A stretch of DNA of 6,108 nt from Bacteroidota bacterium (GCA_030624545.1 JAUXJX010000138.1:1-6108); one strand, 5' to 3'; counted from the first letter of the stretch, positions 1-6,045 are shown. Numbers and translations are program-made. The notes: generated by a model from the sequence alone, not told the origin.

Positions 1-38
1 AGCCGAGAATCTATGGAACCCGGAAGAAGGAAACTTGA
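1..38 (+). CDS. rnfD: RnfD C-terminal end (partial)
   Basis: The third frame reads PRIYGTRKKET and then a TGA at 36-38. RnfD proteins typically end with a short cytoplasmic tail after the last membrane helix that contains a PR-x-YG-type motif followed by basic residues, and this tail fits. RnfD is the membrane subunit that carries a covalently bound FMN and is part of the ion channel of the Rnf complex. The position directly before rnfG also fits the conserved order D-G-E-A. Only about 11 residues are visible, so the call rests on this short motif and on synteny. The other two frames through this stretch do not resemble an Rnf subunit. Confidence 0.6.
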   Translation, partial: PRIYGTRKKET

Positions 39-53
39 TGTGAAACAAACTCG

Positions 54-110
54 CCCCCCTTGGACGGAGTTTATCCCTTCGGCTGGCTCAGGACGCAGCT
101 TCGATACGCG
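54..110 (-). repeat. Degenerate copy of the dispersed palindromic repeat (copy A)
   Basis: Bases 72-94 are an exact 23-base match to the reverse complement of part of the repeat at 2079-2150. The flank from about 54 also aligns loosely: CCCCCCTTGGACG here against CCACCCTTCGAC there. The right boundary is uncertain because similarity fades after 94. The copy sits in the gap between rnfD and rnfG and is inverted relative to the copy downstream of rnfA. It is probably a decayed member of the family and has no coding potential. Confidence 0.7.
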
Positions 111-143
111 ACTTGTCAGAATGTCCAATGACTGGATTTCCTC

Positions 144-836
144 ATGACCGATCAGAATAAAACAGAAAATCTCAAAACCCAACCGTCCGGCAGCTCACGA
201 ATGATTGCCACCATGGGAAGCGTCGGCCTCCTCGCCGGTGTGCTGCTCGTAGTCACATTTCAGATAACCTTTCCGTTCATTGAAGCAAACAGGGCGGAGC
301 TTTTGGAAAGATCGATCTTCGAGGTGATTCCCGATGCGACCCAAAAAGCGGTCTATACCAAGACCGAGGCCGACAAACTCGTGTTGCTCGGCGAGCATGA
401 TGGAAGTCCATTCAGGCTCTATACCGGCTATGATGATCAGAATAAGCTGCGGGGCGTCGCGGTTGAAGCGCAGGGACAAGGCTTTCAGGACGTGCTTCGG
501 ATCATATACGGCTATTCACCTGATTGCGAATGCATCGTGGGCATGAAAGTCCTGGAGAGCAAAGAGACGCCCGGACTGGGAGATAAGATCGAAAAGGACG
601 CCAGGTTCAGGGCGAATTTTGATGCATTGGATGTGAGATTGACGCCCGATGAAAACCAATTGCTCAATCCGGTAGTGCTGGTAAAAAAGGGCCAAAAAAC
701 TGAGAAATGGCAGGTTGAGGCGATTACCGGAGCGACCATTTCGTCGAGGGCCATCGCCACGATCATCAATCAAAGTTCGCAGACAATTGTCCCGTTGATC
801 CGCAAAAATATAGGTATTCTGGAGGAAGGTCAATAG
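144..836 (+). CDS. rnfG: RnfG, FMN-carrying subunit of the Rnf ion-translocating complex
   Basis: 230 residues, a usual length for RnfG. The protein has a short hydrophilic N-terminus, one membrane helix at about residues 20-43, then an extracytoplasmic FMN-binding domain. The key motif is ITGATISSRA at 194-203. By analogy with RnfG/NqrC, Thr198 is the residue that carries FMN through a phosphoester bond. ESKETPGLGDKI at 138-149 is the other family signature. RnfG passes electrons within the membrane complex that couples ferredoxin:NAD+ oxidoreduction to Na+ or H+ transport. The ATG at 144 is the first in-frame start after a stop at 129-131. It has only a weak GGA (134-136) as ribosome site, and a repeat remnant lies just upstream. 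NqrC is the homologue in Na+-NQR, but the Rnf-type neighbours favour RnfG. The stop overlaps the rnfE start by one base. Confidence 0.92.
   Translation: MTDQNKTENLKTQPSGSSRMIATMGSVGLLAGVLLVVTFQITFPFIEANRAELLERSIFEVIPDATQKAVYTKTEADKLVLLGEHDGSPFRLYTGYDDQNKLRGVAVEAQGQGFQDVLRIIYGYSPDCECIVGMKVLESKETPGLGDKIEKDARFRANFDALDVRLTPDENQLLNPVVLVKKGQKTEKWQVEAITGATISSRAIATIINQSSQTIVPLIRKNIGILEEGQ
821..829 (+). promoter_or_regulatory. Strong ribosome binding site for rnfE
   Basis: GGAGGAAGG lies 6 bases before the GTG at 836. It decides the non-ATG start of rnfE and lies inside the last codons of rnfG, which points to translational coupling. Confidence 0.8.
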
Positions 837-1483
837 TGGCAGATCAGCAACTTCCGGTCTCCGAAATTACGGATATGGATACCTTGCTTAAGGGCTTGTG
901 GAAGGAAAATCCGGTATTCGTCCAGGTGCTGGGAATGTGTCCTGTCCTGGCGGTCAGCAATTCGGTGGTCAATTGTCTGGTCATGGGATTGGCAACCACT
1001 TTCGTGCTGATCATGTCCAGCATTTTTGTTTCTTCTTTTCGAAAGCTCATTCCAAAGCAGGTCAGAATAGCCACTTATATTCTCATCATAGCGACTTTCG
1101 TGACGGTGGCGGACTACGTCATTCCGGCCATTAGTCTCGAGGTTCACAAGAGCCTGGGGGCATTCATTGCACTCATCGTGGTTAACTGTGTCATTCTCGG
1201 CCGCGCGGAGGCATTCTCCTCGAGAAACACACTGGGAAAATCCGTTCTGGATGCGGTGGGAATGGGCATCGGTTTTACTTTCGCAATTTTATGTCTAGGT
1301 GTGGTTCGGGAGGTTTTGGGAAATGGAACTTTCGCTGGCATTCCCCTGTTTGGCCCCGACTTCGAACCCTGGGTGGTCATGATCTTGCCGGGCGGCGCTT
1401 TCTTCGTATTGGGAGGTTGGCTGCTGTTATTCAACTGGCTGCGGGAACGCGGTGCACAAAAAGAAAAGGCGAAGGCATCATGA
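836..1483 (+). CDS. rnfE: RnfE, integral membrane subunit of the Rnf complex
   Basis: 215 residues starting with GTG and preceded by a strong Shine-Dalgarno; the start shares one base with the rnfG stop (TAGTG). The N-terminal motif WKENPVFVQVLGMCPVLAVS (22-41) is the RnfE/NqrD signature. Several hydrophobic segments follow, in keeping with the six-helix fold. Cys35 (GMCP) and Cys118 (VNCVILGRAEAF) match the conserved half-helix cysteines which, with two from RnfA, hold the intramembrane iron-sulfur cluster. The C-terminus is a basic cytoplasmic tail (LRERGAQKEKAKAS). NqrD of Na+-NQR is the homologue, and the local D-G-E-A order fits Rnf. Its stop overlaps the rnfA start in an ATGA arrangement, so the three genes should be translated together from one transcript. 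Confidence 0.94.
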   Translation: MADQQLPVSEITDMDTLLKGLWKENPVFVQVLGMCPVLAVSNSVVNCLVMGLATTFVLIMSSIFVSSFRKLIPKQVRIATYILIIATFVTVADYVIPAISLEVHKSLGAFIALIVVNCVILGRAEAFSSRNTLGKSVLDAVGMGIGFTFAILCLGVVREVLGNGTFAGIPLFGPDFEPWVVMILPGGAFFVLGGWLLLFNWLRERGAQKEKAKAS

Positions 1484-2061
1484 GCTCCGAATCCATCGGT
1501 TTCATTTTTGTCAATGCGGCGTTGATCAACAATTTTGTGCTGAGCGCATTTCTCGGTATTTGCCCGTTTATCGGTGTTTCAAAGAAAATAGACACGGCGA
1601 CTCGGATGGGGATGGCGGTGACTTTTGTCATGTTCGTGAGTTCCGTATGCGCCTATGGCATTCACCAGGTTTTGCTCATCATCAATGCCCCCTATTTACA
1701 GCTCATTTCGTATATCGTGGTCATAGCTTCTGCGGTCCAATTGGTCGAAATGTTCATCAAGAAATTCAGTCCGGCCCTTTTCAGGGCACTCGGAATCTTT
1801 CTGCCTCTGATCACGACGAATTGCGCGATCCTTGGACTTGCCCTGTTCCAAACCAATCGTCAATATGATTTTCTTCAATCCCTTGTCTATGCCCTGGGCG
1901 CCGGCGTGGGTTTTACCCTGGCCATTGTCATCATGGCCGGCATTCGCGAAGAACTCGAACTGGCTGAATTGCCGGACATCGTTAAAGGGACGGCCATAGT
2001 CATGGTAATTGCCGGCATTCTGTCCCTGTCATTTATGGGATTTGCCGGACTGGGGGGATAG
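1480..2061 (+). CDS. rnfA: RnfA, integral membrane subunit of the Rnf complex
   Basis: 193 residues, the normal RnfA length. The start is the ATG at 1480, which overlaps the rnfE TGA by four bases and has GAAGG just upstream. An in-frame ATG at 1291 exists but lies deep inside rnfE and would add a non-homologous leader. The protein begins MSSESIGFIFVNAALINNFV and has about six membrane helices. Cys28 (GICPFIGVSKK) and Cys115 (TTNCAILG) are the conserved cluster ligands that pair with those of RnfE; RnfA and RnfE are homologous and arranged with opposite membrane topology. The motif GIREELE at 154-160 is also typical. No rnfB follows: after the TAG comes a palindromic repeat and then a convergent gene, so rnfA is the last gene of this rnf operon. 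Confidence 0.94.
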   Translation: MSSESIGFIFVNAALINNFVLSAFLGICPFIGVSKKIDTATRMGMAVTFVMFVSSVCAYGIHQVLLIINAPYLQLISYIVVIASAVQLVEMFIKKFSPALFRALGIFLPLITTNCAILGLALFQTNRQYDFLQSLVYALGAGVGFTLAIVIMAGIREELELAELPDIVKGTAIVMVIAGILSLSFMGFAGLGG

Positions 2062-2078
2062 GCTGCCGTGTTATCCAA

Positions 2079-2150
2079 CCACCCTGAGCCCTTCACTCCG
2101 TTCAGGCCTGTCCTGAGCCAGCCGAAGGGATAGACTTAGTCGAAGGGTGG
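2079..2150. repeat. Dispersed palindromic repeat, long form (copy B)
   Basis: 72-base element that begins CCACCCT and ends AGGGTGG (inverted ends). Internally it carries GAGCCCTTCACTCCGTTCAG and GATAGACTTAGTCGA. It equals the copy at 5322-5375 plus a 22-base extra module (GCCTGTCCTGAGCC-type) after TTCAG. It occupies most of the gap between the convergent rnfA and hemerythrin-like genes, where its secondary structure could help end transcription from both sides. There is no T-run, so terminator activity is not shown. Confidence 0.8.
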
Positions 2151-2174
2151 ACTTCTTCGATCCCTTTGGCCAGA

Positions 2175-2636
2175 TCAATCAACCGGGCCGTGGTCCTGCA
2201 GGTAGACATCTTGCATCAATTCTCGTTCTGCGGCCTCGTGTGAATACAGGCTGGTGAAAATCTCCCCAACTCTTTTGCGGATTCCTGCCAGTTGCGGAAA
2301 ATCTCGGTCACTGAACTTCTTGAGGTCTGCCAAAATTCCGTTGAGATCGGATATGATTTCCGTGTGCTCTTCTTCCAGTCGCTCGACCCTGTCTTGGAAC
2401 TGTGGCGCAATGCTAAGAATTTCCTCCATGAAATCGCCTTCTTCCTCCAGATCGAAATGCTTTAGGAGGCTGCTCTGGAAGTCCCGCAGTTTTCCCATAA
2501 ACTCCAGTTTCCAAACGGAGAAATCTACTGAAGAAATCTCATGCTTGATTTCATTTTCCAGGATGGACATGGTACGTTTCAGGGTTTCATGTTCTGCTTC
2601 GACTCTCGCGGCGATTTCTGATATTTTCTTTTGCAT
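2175..2636 (-). CDS. Hemerythrin-like (HHE) domain protein
   Basis: 153 residues, almost all predicted helical, with no signal peptide or membrane segment, so cytoplasmic. The histidine and carboxylate pattern fits a hemerythrin HHE four-helix bundle with a di-iron site: His16 (EAEHETLK), His60 with Glu64 (LKHFDLEEE), His91 (LEEEHTEI) and His133 with Glu137 (YSHEAAERE). Such proteins bind O2, sense O2 or NO, or take part in iron and redox handling; the specific role here cannot be read from the sequence. The ATG at 2634-2636 has a GAGGATGG-like ribosome site upstream on its strand. The gene is single and convergent with rnfA. One expected di-iron ligand spacing is not textbook: no HxxxH is seen at His91. 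The metal site may therefore be atypical. Confidence 0.75.
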   Translation of the reverse strand: MQKKISEIAARVEAEHETLKRTMSILENEIKHEISSVDFSVWKLEFMGKLRDFQSSLLKHFDLEEEGDFMEEILSIAPQFQDRVERLEEEHTEIISDLNGILADLKKFSDRDFPQLAGIRKRVGEIFTSLYSHEAAERELMQDVYLQDHGPVD

Positions 2637-3091
2637 GGGTTCCCATCCTCATATTTTGTGTCAGACTCCATTACCACCATACACACATTCAATATAAAAA
2701 ACAGATTTCAATAATGTTACAATTATCATTCAAAGATTCATAGCCACAGGGCGTTATTTGAATGATAGGTCGCCACGTTTGCCGAGAAAATGCCGCATCG
2801 CTGCAGACAGGGGGGATGGGCACTCCGTAAATTCCAGGTGTTTTGAAAACGGGCAATACCATTGCGAGCTGGTAATGAGGCTTCAACATCGATTCGGGAC
2901 GACAGCGAATGCCTATTTCCTTTAGAGCAATTTTATTTCACTTTTTCCCAAAAATACTTGTTAAGAATTGCTGGTAGGTTATATTGAATGAATTCAGAAA
3001 TTCAGACAAAGCAAGATGTTAATTGTGGAAAATTGAAAGTGACAAAGGTTTTGCTGGTTATTAAGGTGGCACAAGCGAGGAGACGACTGCG
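2637..3091. other. Intergenic region between divergent genes
   Basis: 455 bases separate the divergently transcribed hemerythrin-like and radical SAM genes. The part next to the hemerythrin gene (about 2655-2740) is AT-rich and probably holds its promoter, but no convincing -35/-10 pair stands out there. The middle (about 2745-2900) has more balanced composition and could be a gene relic; no recognisable protein or RNA was found in any frame. The right part holds the promoter listed separately. Confidence 0.5.
2958..2985 (+). promoter_or_regulatory. Sigma70-like promoter for the radical SAM gene
   Basis: TTGTTA (2958-2963) and TATATT (2980-2985) are separated by 16 bases. They match the consensus at 4 of 6 and 5 of 6 positions. 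Transcription would start near 2992 and give a leader of about 100 bases. A short direct repeat, AATTCAG at 2991-2997 and 2999-3005, lies at the predicted start point and could be an operator or chance. The prediction is from pattern only. Confidence 0.5.
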
Positions 3092-4963
3092 ATGAAGCTG
3101 CTGCTGATCAATCCTAGATTTCCGGAAAGTTTCTGGAGTTTCAAGTGGGCGACAGATACAATTCTTCCCGATAAAAAGACGACAAATCCCCCTTTGGGGT
3201 TGGCCACCCTAGCCGCACTGTGCCCCGAGGACTGGGAAATCGAAATCATCGATGAAAACATCGAGACGATCCCCTTGGAGCCACAAGCAGATCTCATCGG
3301 AATTTGCGGAATGGGCGTTCAATTTCCACGGCAAAAAGAATTGCTCTCTTTCTACAGGAAGAAAGGCTATCCCGTCGTTGTGGGAGGAAGCTATGCTTCG
3401 TTGTGTCCCGAATACTACGACTCGTTGGCAGATGCGGTTATTTCCGGGGAAGCCGAGTATATTTGGCCGGAGTTTTGCCGGGACTTTGAAGAGGGGAAGA
3501 CCAAAGAATTATACCAGGAGACCGGCGAAGTTGATTTGGCCGATTCTCCCGTTCCACGTTTCGATTTGTTGGATTTAGACAAATATCGGGCAGTGAGTCT
3601 GCAGTTTTCCAGAGGGTGTCCTTTCTGCTGCGAGTTCTGTGATATTATTGTCATGTTTGGGCGTAAGCCGCGCACCAAATCTCTCGAACAAGTCGGGAGA
3701 GAATTAGACATGCTCAGGCAGTATAACATTAAGAATCCCTTTTTTGTTGATGACAACCTAATTGGCAACAAACCTCTCGCGAAAGAGCTGTTGAAATTCC
3801 TGACAGACTACCAGATTGAACATGATTATCAATTTCATTTTGGCACAGAAGCTTCGCTAAATATGGCGCAAGACGCCGAACTTCTGGAGCTTTTACGGAA
3901 GGCAAATTTTAACTGGGTGTTCATTGGCATCGAATCTCCCGACGAGGAGAGCCTAAAGGAAACCAAGAAGTATCAAAACACCCGTGAAGACATTCTCTCT
4001 TCAATACAAAAGATCTATTCCCACGGCATCGACATTTACGGTGGATTTATTGTGGGGTTTGACAACGACACGACGAGCGTCTTCGAAAAGCAGTATAATT
4101 TTGTCATGCAGTCCGGTATTCAGGCAGCCATGATCGGGCTTTTGACCGCTTTGCCGAAAACACCTCTTTATGAAAGGTTGGAAAAAGAGGGAAGACTCAT
4201 TCCCAGGGACGGCTACACAGATAACACCAAGCTTGCTACCAATATTATTCCTATGCAGATGAGCTATGACGAGTTGATTGACGGCTATCAAATCCTTTAT
4301 AAGCGGCTGTTGGAAAATCGCAATATTGCGAAACGTGTCAAGAATAAAATCCGCTACCTTAACGATCCTTGTCACAAAGAAAATGGTTCTGTGGCAGAGC
4401 GCTTGAATATTTTAGGTAACTTTTTGAAAGCACTTATGCGGAATGGTATTGGGACTGTTTTCCACTTTCTGAGAACTGTTCCTTTAACAAAACCGAAACT
4501 GATTTCTTTGGTGATTCAAGATTGGATAATTGGGTTATCGATGCAAGATTACGTCAGGCGCAATTTTATTCAGGAATTTGAAGAAGCCAATCAATTGACG
4601 CACAACTACCTAAAGCTGATCGAGCAAGCCTTACAGCGTTACCTCCATCCTGGCGGCCTGGAGATATCCCTCAAACAGGTGAAAGACACCGCTGCCCATC
4701 TTTCGATAAGCCTGAAAGGGACGTTGGATCGCGAGTTCTTCACTCGGGTCGGGCATCACCTCGAGAAAGTGCTTAAAGACACGACCTCATCCATTTCGCT
4801 CCACATAGAAGAGCTGCACGAAGCCCAACTTAAGCATCTGAATCGCCTGTTGAAGCGGCTTTCTCGCTATGGTGATAGAATCCATATCGTCGTCCACGAA
4901 GAATTACGGCACATTGTTGAAATCGACTCCTCGGTTTTTAACCTGGTTTTGGAACGTGCATAA
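3092..4963 (+). CDS. B12-binding radical SAM protein (DUF4070/HpnP-like) with a STAS-like C-terminus
   Basis: 623 residues. The start ATG has GAGGAG (3077-3082) nine bases upstream. Residues 1-~140 form a Rossmann-like cobalamin-binding domain: MKLLLINPRFPESFW, NPPLGLATLAAL (32-43) and VVVGGSYASLCPEYY (95-109). The DxHxxG motif is absent, as is common in this class. The radical SAM core carries SRGCPFCCEFCD (173-184); Cys176, Cys180 and Cys183 make the CX3CX2C ligands of the 4Fe-4S cluster. VDDNLIGNK (219-227), FGTEASLN (250-257), GIESPDEE (279-286) and TALPKTPLYERLEKEGRLI (352-370) are shared with the group that includes hopanoid C-2 methylase HpnP. A DUF4070-like segment follows to about 500. 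Relatives normally end near there; residues ~515-623 are extra and resemble a STAS domain. A methyltransferase role is plausible, the substrate is unknown, and no hopanoid genes are nearby. It appears monocistronic. Confidence 0.9.
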   Translation: MKLLLINPRFPESFWSFKWATDTILPDKKTTNPPLGLATLAALCPEDWEIEIIDENIETIPLEPQADLIGICGMGVQFPRQKELLSFYRKKGYPVVVGGSYASLCPEYYDSLADAVISGEAEYIWPEFCRDFEEGKTKELYQETGEVDLADSPVPRFDLLDLDKYRAVSLQFSRGCPFCCEFCDIIVMFGRKPRTKSLEQVGRELDMLRQYNIKNPFFVDDNLIGNKPLAKELLKFLTDYQIEHDYQFHFGTEASLNMAQDAELLELLRKANFNWVFIGIESPDEESLKETKKYQNTREDILSSIQKIYSHGIDIYGGFIVGFDNDTTSVFEKQYNFVMQSGIQAAMIGLLTALPKTPLYERLEKEGRLIPRDGYTDNTKLATNIIPMQMSYDELIDGYQILYKRLLENRNIAKRVKNKIRYLNDPCHKENGSVAERLNILGNFLKALMRNGIGTVFHFLRTVPLTKPKLISLVIQDWIIGLSMQDYVRRNFIQEFEEANQLTHNYLKLIEQALQRYLHPGGLEISLKQVKDTAAHLSISLKGTLDREFFTRVGHHLEKVLKDTTSSISLHIEELHEAQLKHLNRLLKRLSRYGDRIHIVVHEELRHIVEIDSSVFNLVLERA

Positions 4964-4965
4964 TT

Positions 4966-4998
4966 GAGCACTTTGCCGGGGCAAAGCTCGGTCTTTCC
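4966..4998 (+). terminator. Hairpin after the radical SAM gene, possible terminator
   Basis: CTTTGC (4971-4976) and GCAAAG (4981-4986) pair around a CGGG loop, with an outer GAG/CTC clamp (4966-4968 and 4987-4989) across a two-base bulge. The hairpin starts three bases after the TAA. It is followed by GGTCTTTCCT, not a clean T-run, so it may be a weak intrinsic terminator or a 3'-end stabiliser. Confidence 0.4.
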
Positions 4999-5199
4999 TA
5001 CCAGATAACATTCCTCTCTAATCCTGACCAGGATTATTGCAAGCCTTTTGGATTGCATCCCCGCCTGCCCAGACTGCAGCAGATCAACGGTTAACAACGG
5101 TCTTGGCTTTGATTCCCAGGTGATTTGAGGATGTGTGAAAACTCTCTTAACCACGCCTGCCTGGCGGACCAGGATGTTTCATAATGAATCTGATAGCAT

Positions 5200-5227
5200 C
5201 CACCCTTCGACTCCGCTCAGGATGGAC
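5200..5227 (-). repeat. Short member of the dispersed palindromic repeat (copy C)
   Basis: CCACCCTTCGACTCCGCTCA followed by GGATGGAC. The CCACCCTTCGACT start is identical to the reverse complement of the right end of copies B and D, and CTCCG-C/T-TCAGG matches their left module. It looks like the two end modules joined with the centre missing. Confidence 0.65.
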
Positions 5228-5321
5228 GCTCTTGGTTACCGTAGAATTGTGGATTTAAGACTCCACATAAGTATCTTAAAATCAATGAGTTGTATATCAC
5301 AGGAATAGAGATTTGCTCATA

Positions 5322-5375
5322 GTCCACCCTGAGCCATTCACTCCGTTCAGGGATAGACTTAGTCGAAGGGTGGAC
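5322..5375. repeat. Dispersed palindromic repeat, compact form (copy D)
   Basis: 54 bases with perfect 9-base inverted ends, GTCCACCCT (5322-5330) and AGGGTGGAC (5367-5375). Inside, CCCTGAGC (5327-5334) can also pair with GTTCAGGG (5345-5352) with one G-U pair, giving a competing internal hairpin, and GACTTAGTC is a second small palindrome. It differs from copy B by one substitution and by lacking the 22-base extra module. No transposase is nearby and no clear target duplication flanks it. It could be a REP- or MITE-like element. Confidence 0.8.
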
Positions 5376-5580
5376 CCACTAAAAACGAATCAACAACACC
5401 CTGCCGACGCAAGCAGGAATAACATCAAACCCCGCTGTCGAAATTCAGACGGATAATTTACATCCAAGCCAACAAGGTCAATCTGGCATGAACTCCGCTT
5501 TATTTTAAAATATATTCTGATGACAAAATTGAACGGTCAAAGTTCGTCTGGAGCCTCTTTCGTTGTGTTGAGATGGGACT

Positions 5581-5774
5581 ATGACAAAATACCTTGACAT
5601 TGAGAAATGGAGAAGATAGTCTTCGGTAAGTACTACGAGTATGGTGAGCGGGTGAAAATGCCGATGTCGGTTGAAGTCCATCATTCATTGTTGGATGGAA
5701 TTCATATTGGAAAGTTCTGTGATTTGTTCCAGCAATGGATGAATAACCCATCGGACAGTTTGGAAGATAAATGA
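5581..5774 (+). pseudogene. Chloramphenicol acetyltransferase (CatA-type) pseudogene with an internal deletion
   Basis: Two ends of one gene are visible in different frames. From the ATG at 5581 the reading is MTKYLDIEKWRR and then TAG (5617-5619), which matches the CAT N-terminus (…IDLDTWxRKEHF type). From 5607 another frame reads to a TGA at 5772-5774. It contains KIVFGKYYEYGERVKMPMSV and then EVHHSLLDGIHIGKFCDLFQ, the CAT C-terminus with the HHxxxDG active-site motif (catalytic His is the second of the pair). CAT is normally about 210-220 residues, so roughly 145 central residues are missing and the junction at about 5608-5616 also shifts the frame. The full enzyme acetylates chloramphenicol or related acceptors as a trimer; this remnant cannot form a complete subunit. 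A 55-residue product from the ATG at 5607 is possible but would lack most of the fold. Confidence 0.75.
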
Positions 5775-5775
5775 T

Positions 5776-5994
5776 TGGCCGGACCAGGGAACTAAGAAAG
5801 TCATAAATTTTCAAATCAGCATGACAATTTACCTGTTTTCGGCTTCCATGCTCGTATTTGCCGTCATCGGATTGTTTATTCTTCCCCTTTTAGGAATGTC
5901 TATTTTCTTTATGACCATCATCAATACGATCAAAGTTGCCCTGGAGCAAGAGTATCATTATTCTTTGACTATAAATTTCGTAAAACAGGCATGA
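5776..5994 (+). pseudogene. C-terminal half of a DUF4870/Tic20-like membrane protein
   Basis: The frame is open from 5743 to the TGA at 5992-5994. From about 5782 it reads DQGTKKVINFQISMTIYLF, then a hydrophobic stretch, then EYHYSLTINFVKQA. This matches the second half of DUF4870 proteins: (D)xQGKxxxNFQxS…, two membrane helices, and a final EYYRYPLTIRFI-type motif. DUF4870 proteins are about 100-120 residues and have a further helix upstream that is missing here. The only ATG is at 5821, inside the conserved motif and without a ribosome site. The homology begins within about ten bases of the acetyltransferase stop, so the gene seems cut at its 5' end by the same rearrangements. A 57-residue two-helix peptide from 5821 cannot be excluded. 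Confidence 0.6.
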
Positions 5995-6045
5995 CGATGA
6001 ACATGCTCTTGAGAAACTATTTCAACGTTCTTAAAGAGAATTGCC

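Larger units (their letters stand above)
4999..5580. other. Non-coding stretch with clustered hairpins and repeats
   Basis: No protein or RNA gene is recognisable here. Besides the two repeat copies listed separately it contains three short hairpins: CCTGG/CCAGG with a CGGA loop at 5160-5173; GTGGA/TCCAC at 5249-5266; and CCTGC/GCAGG at 5400-5417, set in CTGCCGACGCAAGCAGGAAT, a sequence style seen in other dispersed repeat families. The bases from about 5490 to 5520 are AT-rich and may have been the promoter region of the decayed acetyltransferase that follows. Confidence 0.5.

Noticed and set aside
1291..1479. Longer rnfA start at the ATG at 1291
   Set aside because: It lies inside rnfE and gives a 63-residue leader unlike any RnfA. 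The ATG at 1480 with ATGA overlap gives the normal length.
2254..2697. 147-residue plus-strand reading frame opposite the hemerythrin-like gene
   Set aside because: Serine-rich, low-complexity composition typical of an antisense shadow; the minus strand encodes a convincing helical bundle.
2740..2760. Possible cobalamin riboswitch (AGCCAC-like box) before the B12 enzyme gene
   Set aside because: Only a few bases resemble the B12 box; the other conserved cobalamin-riboswitch elements are absent and the site lies upstream of the promoter.
2689..2889. 66-residue minus-strand reading frame upstream of the hemerythrin-like gene
   Set aside because: No recognisable family, no ribosome site, and it would run across the likely promoter of the hemerythrin-like gene.
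5200..5417. Possible CRISPR array
   Set aside because: The repeats differ in length and orientation and are not evenly spaced, and no cas gene is present.
5520..5597. 25-codon reading frame before the acetyltransferase remnant
   Set aside because: It shows no similarity to anything recognised and overlaps the acetyltransferase start in another frame.
5500..5814. 104-residue minus-strand reading frame
   Set aside because: It is antisense to the acetyltransferase and DUF4870 remnants, which have clear homology on the + strand.
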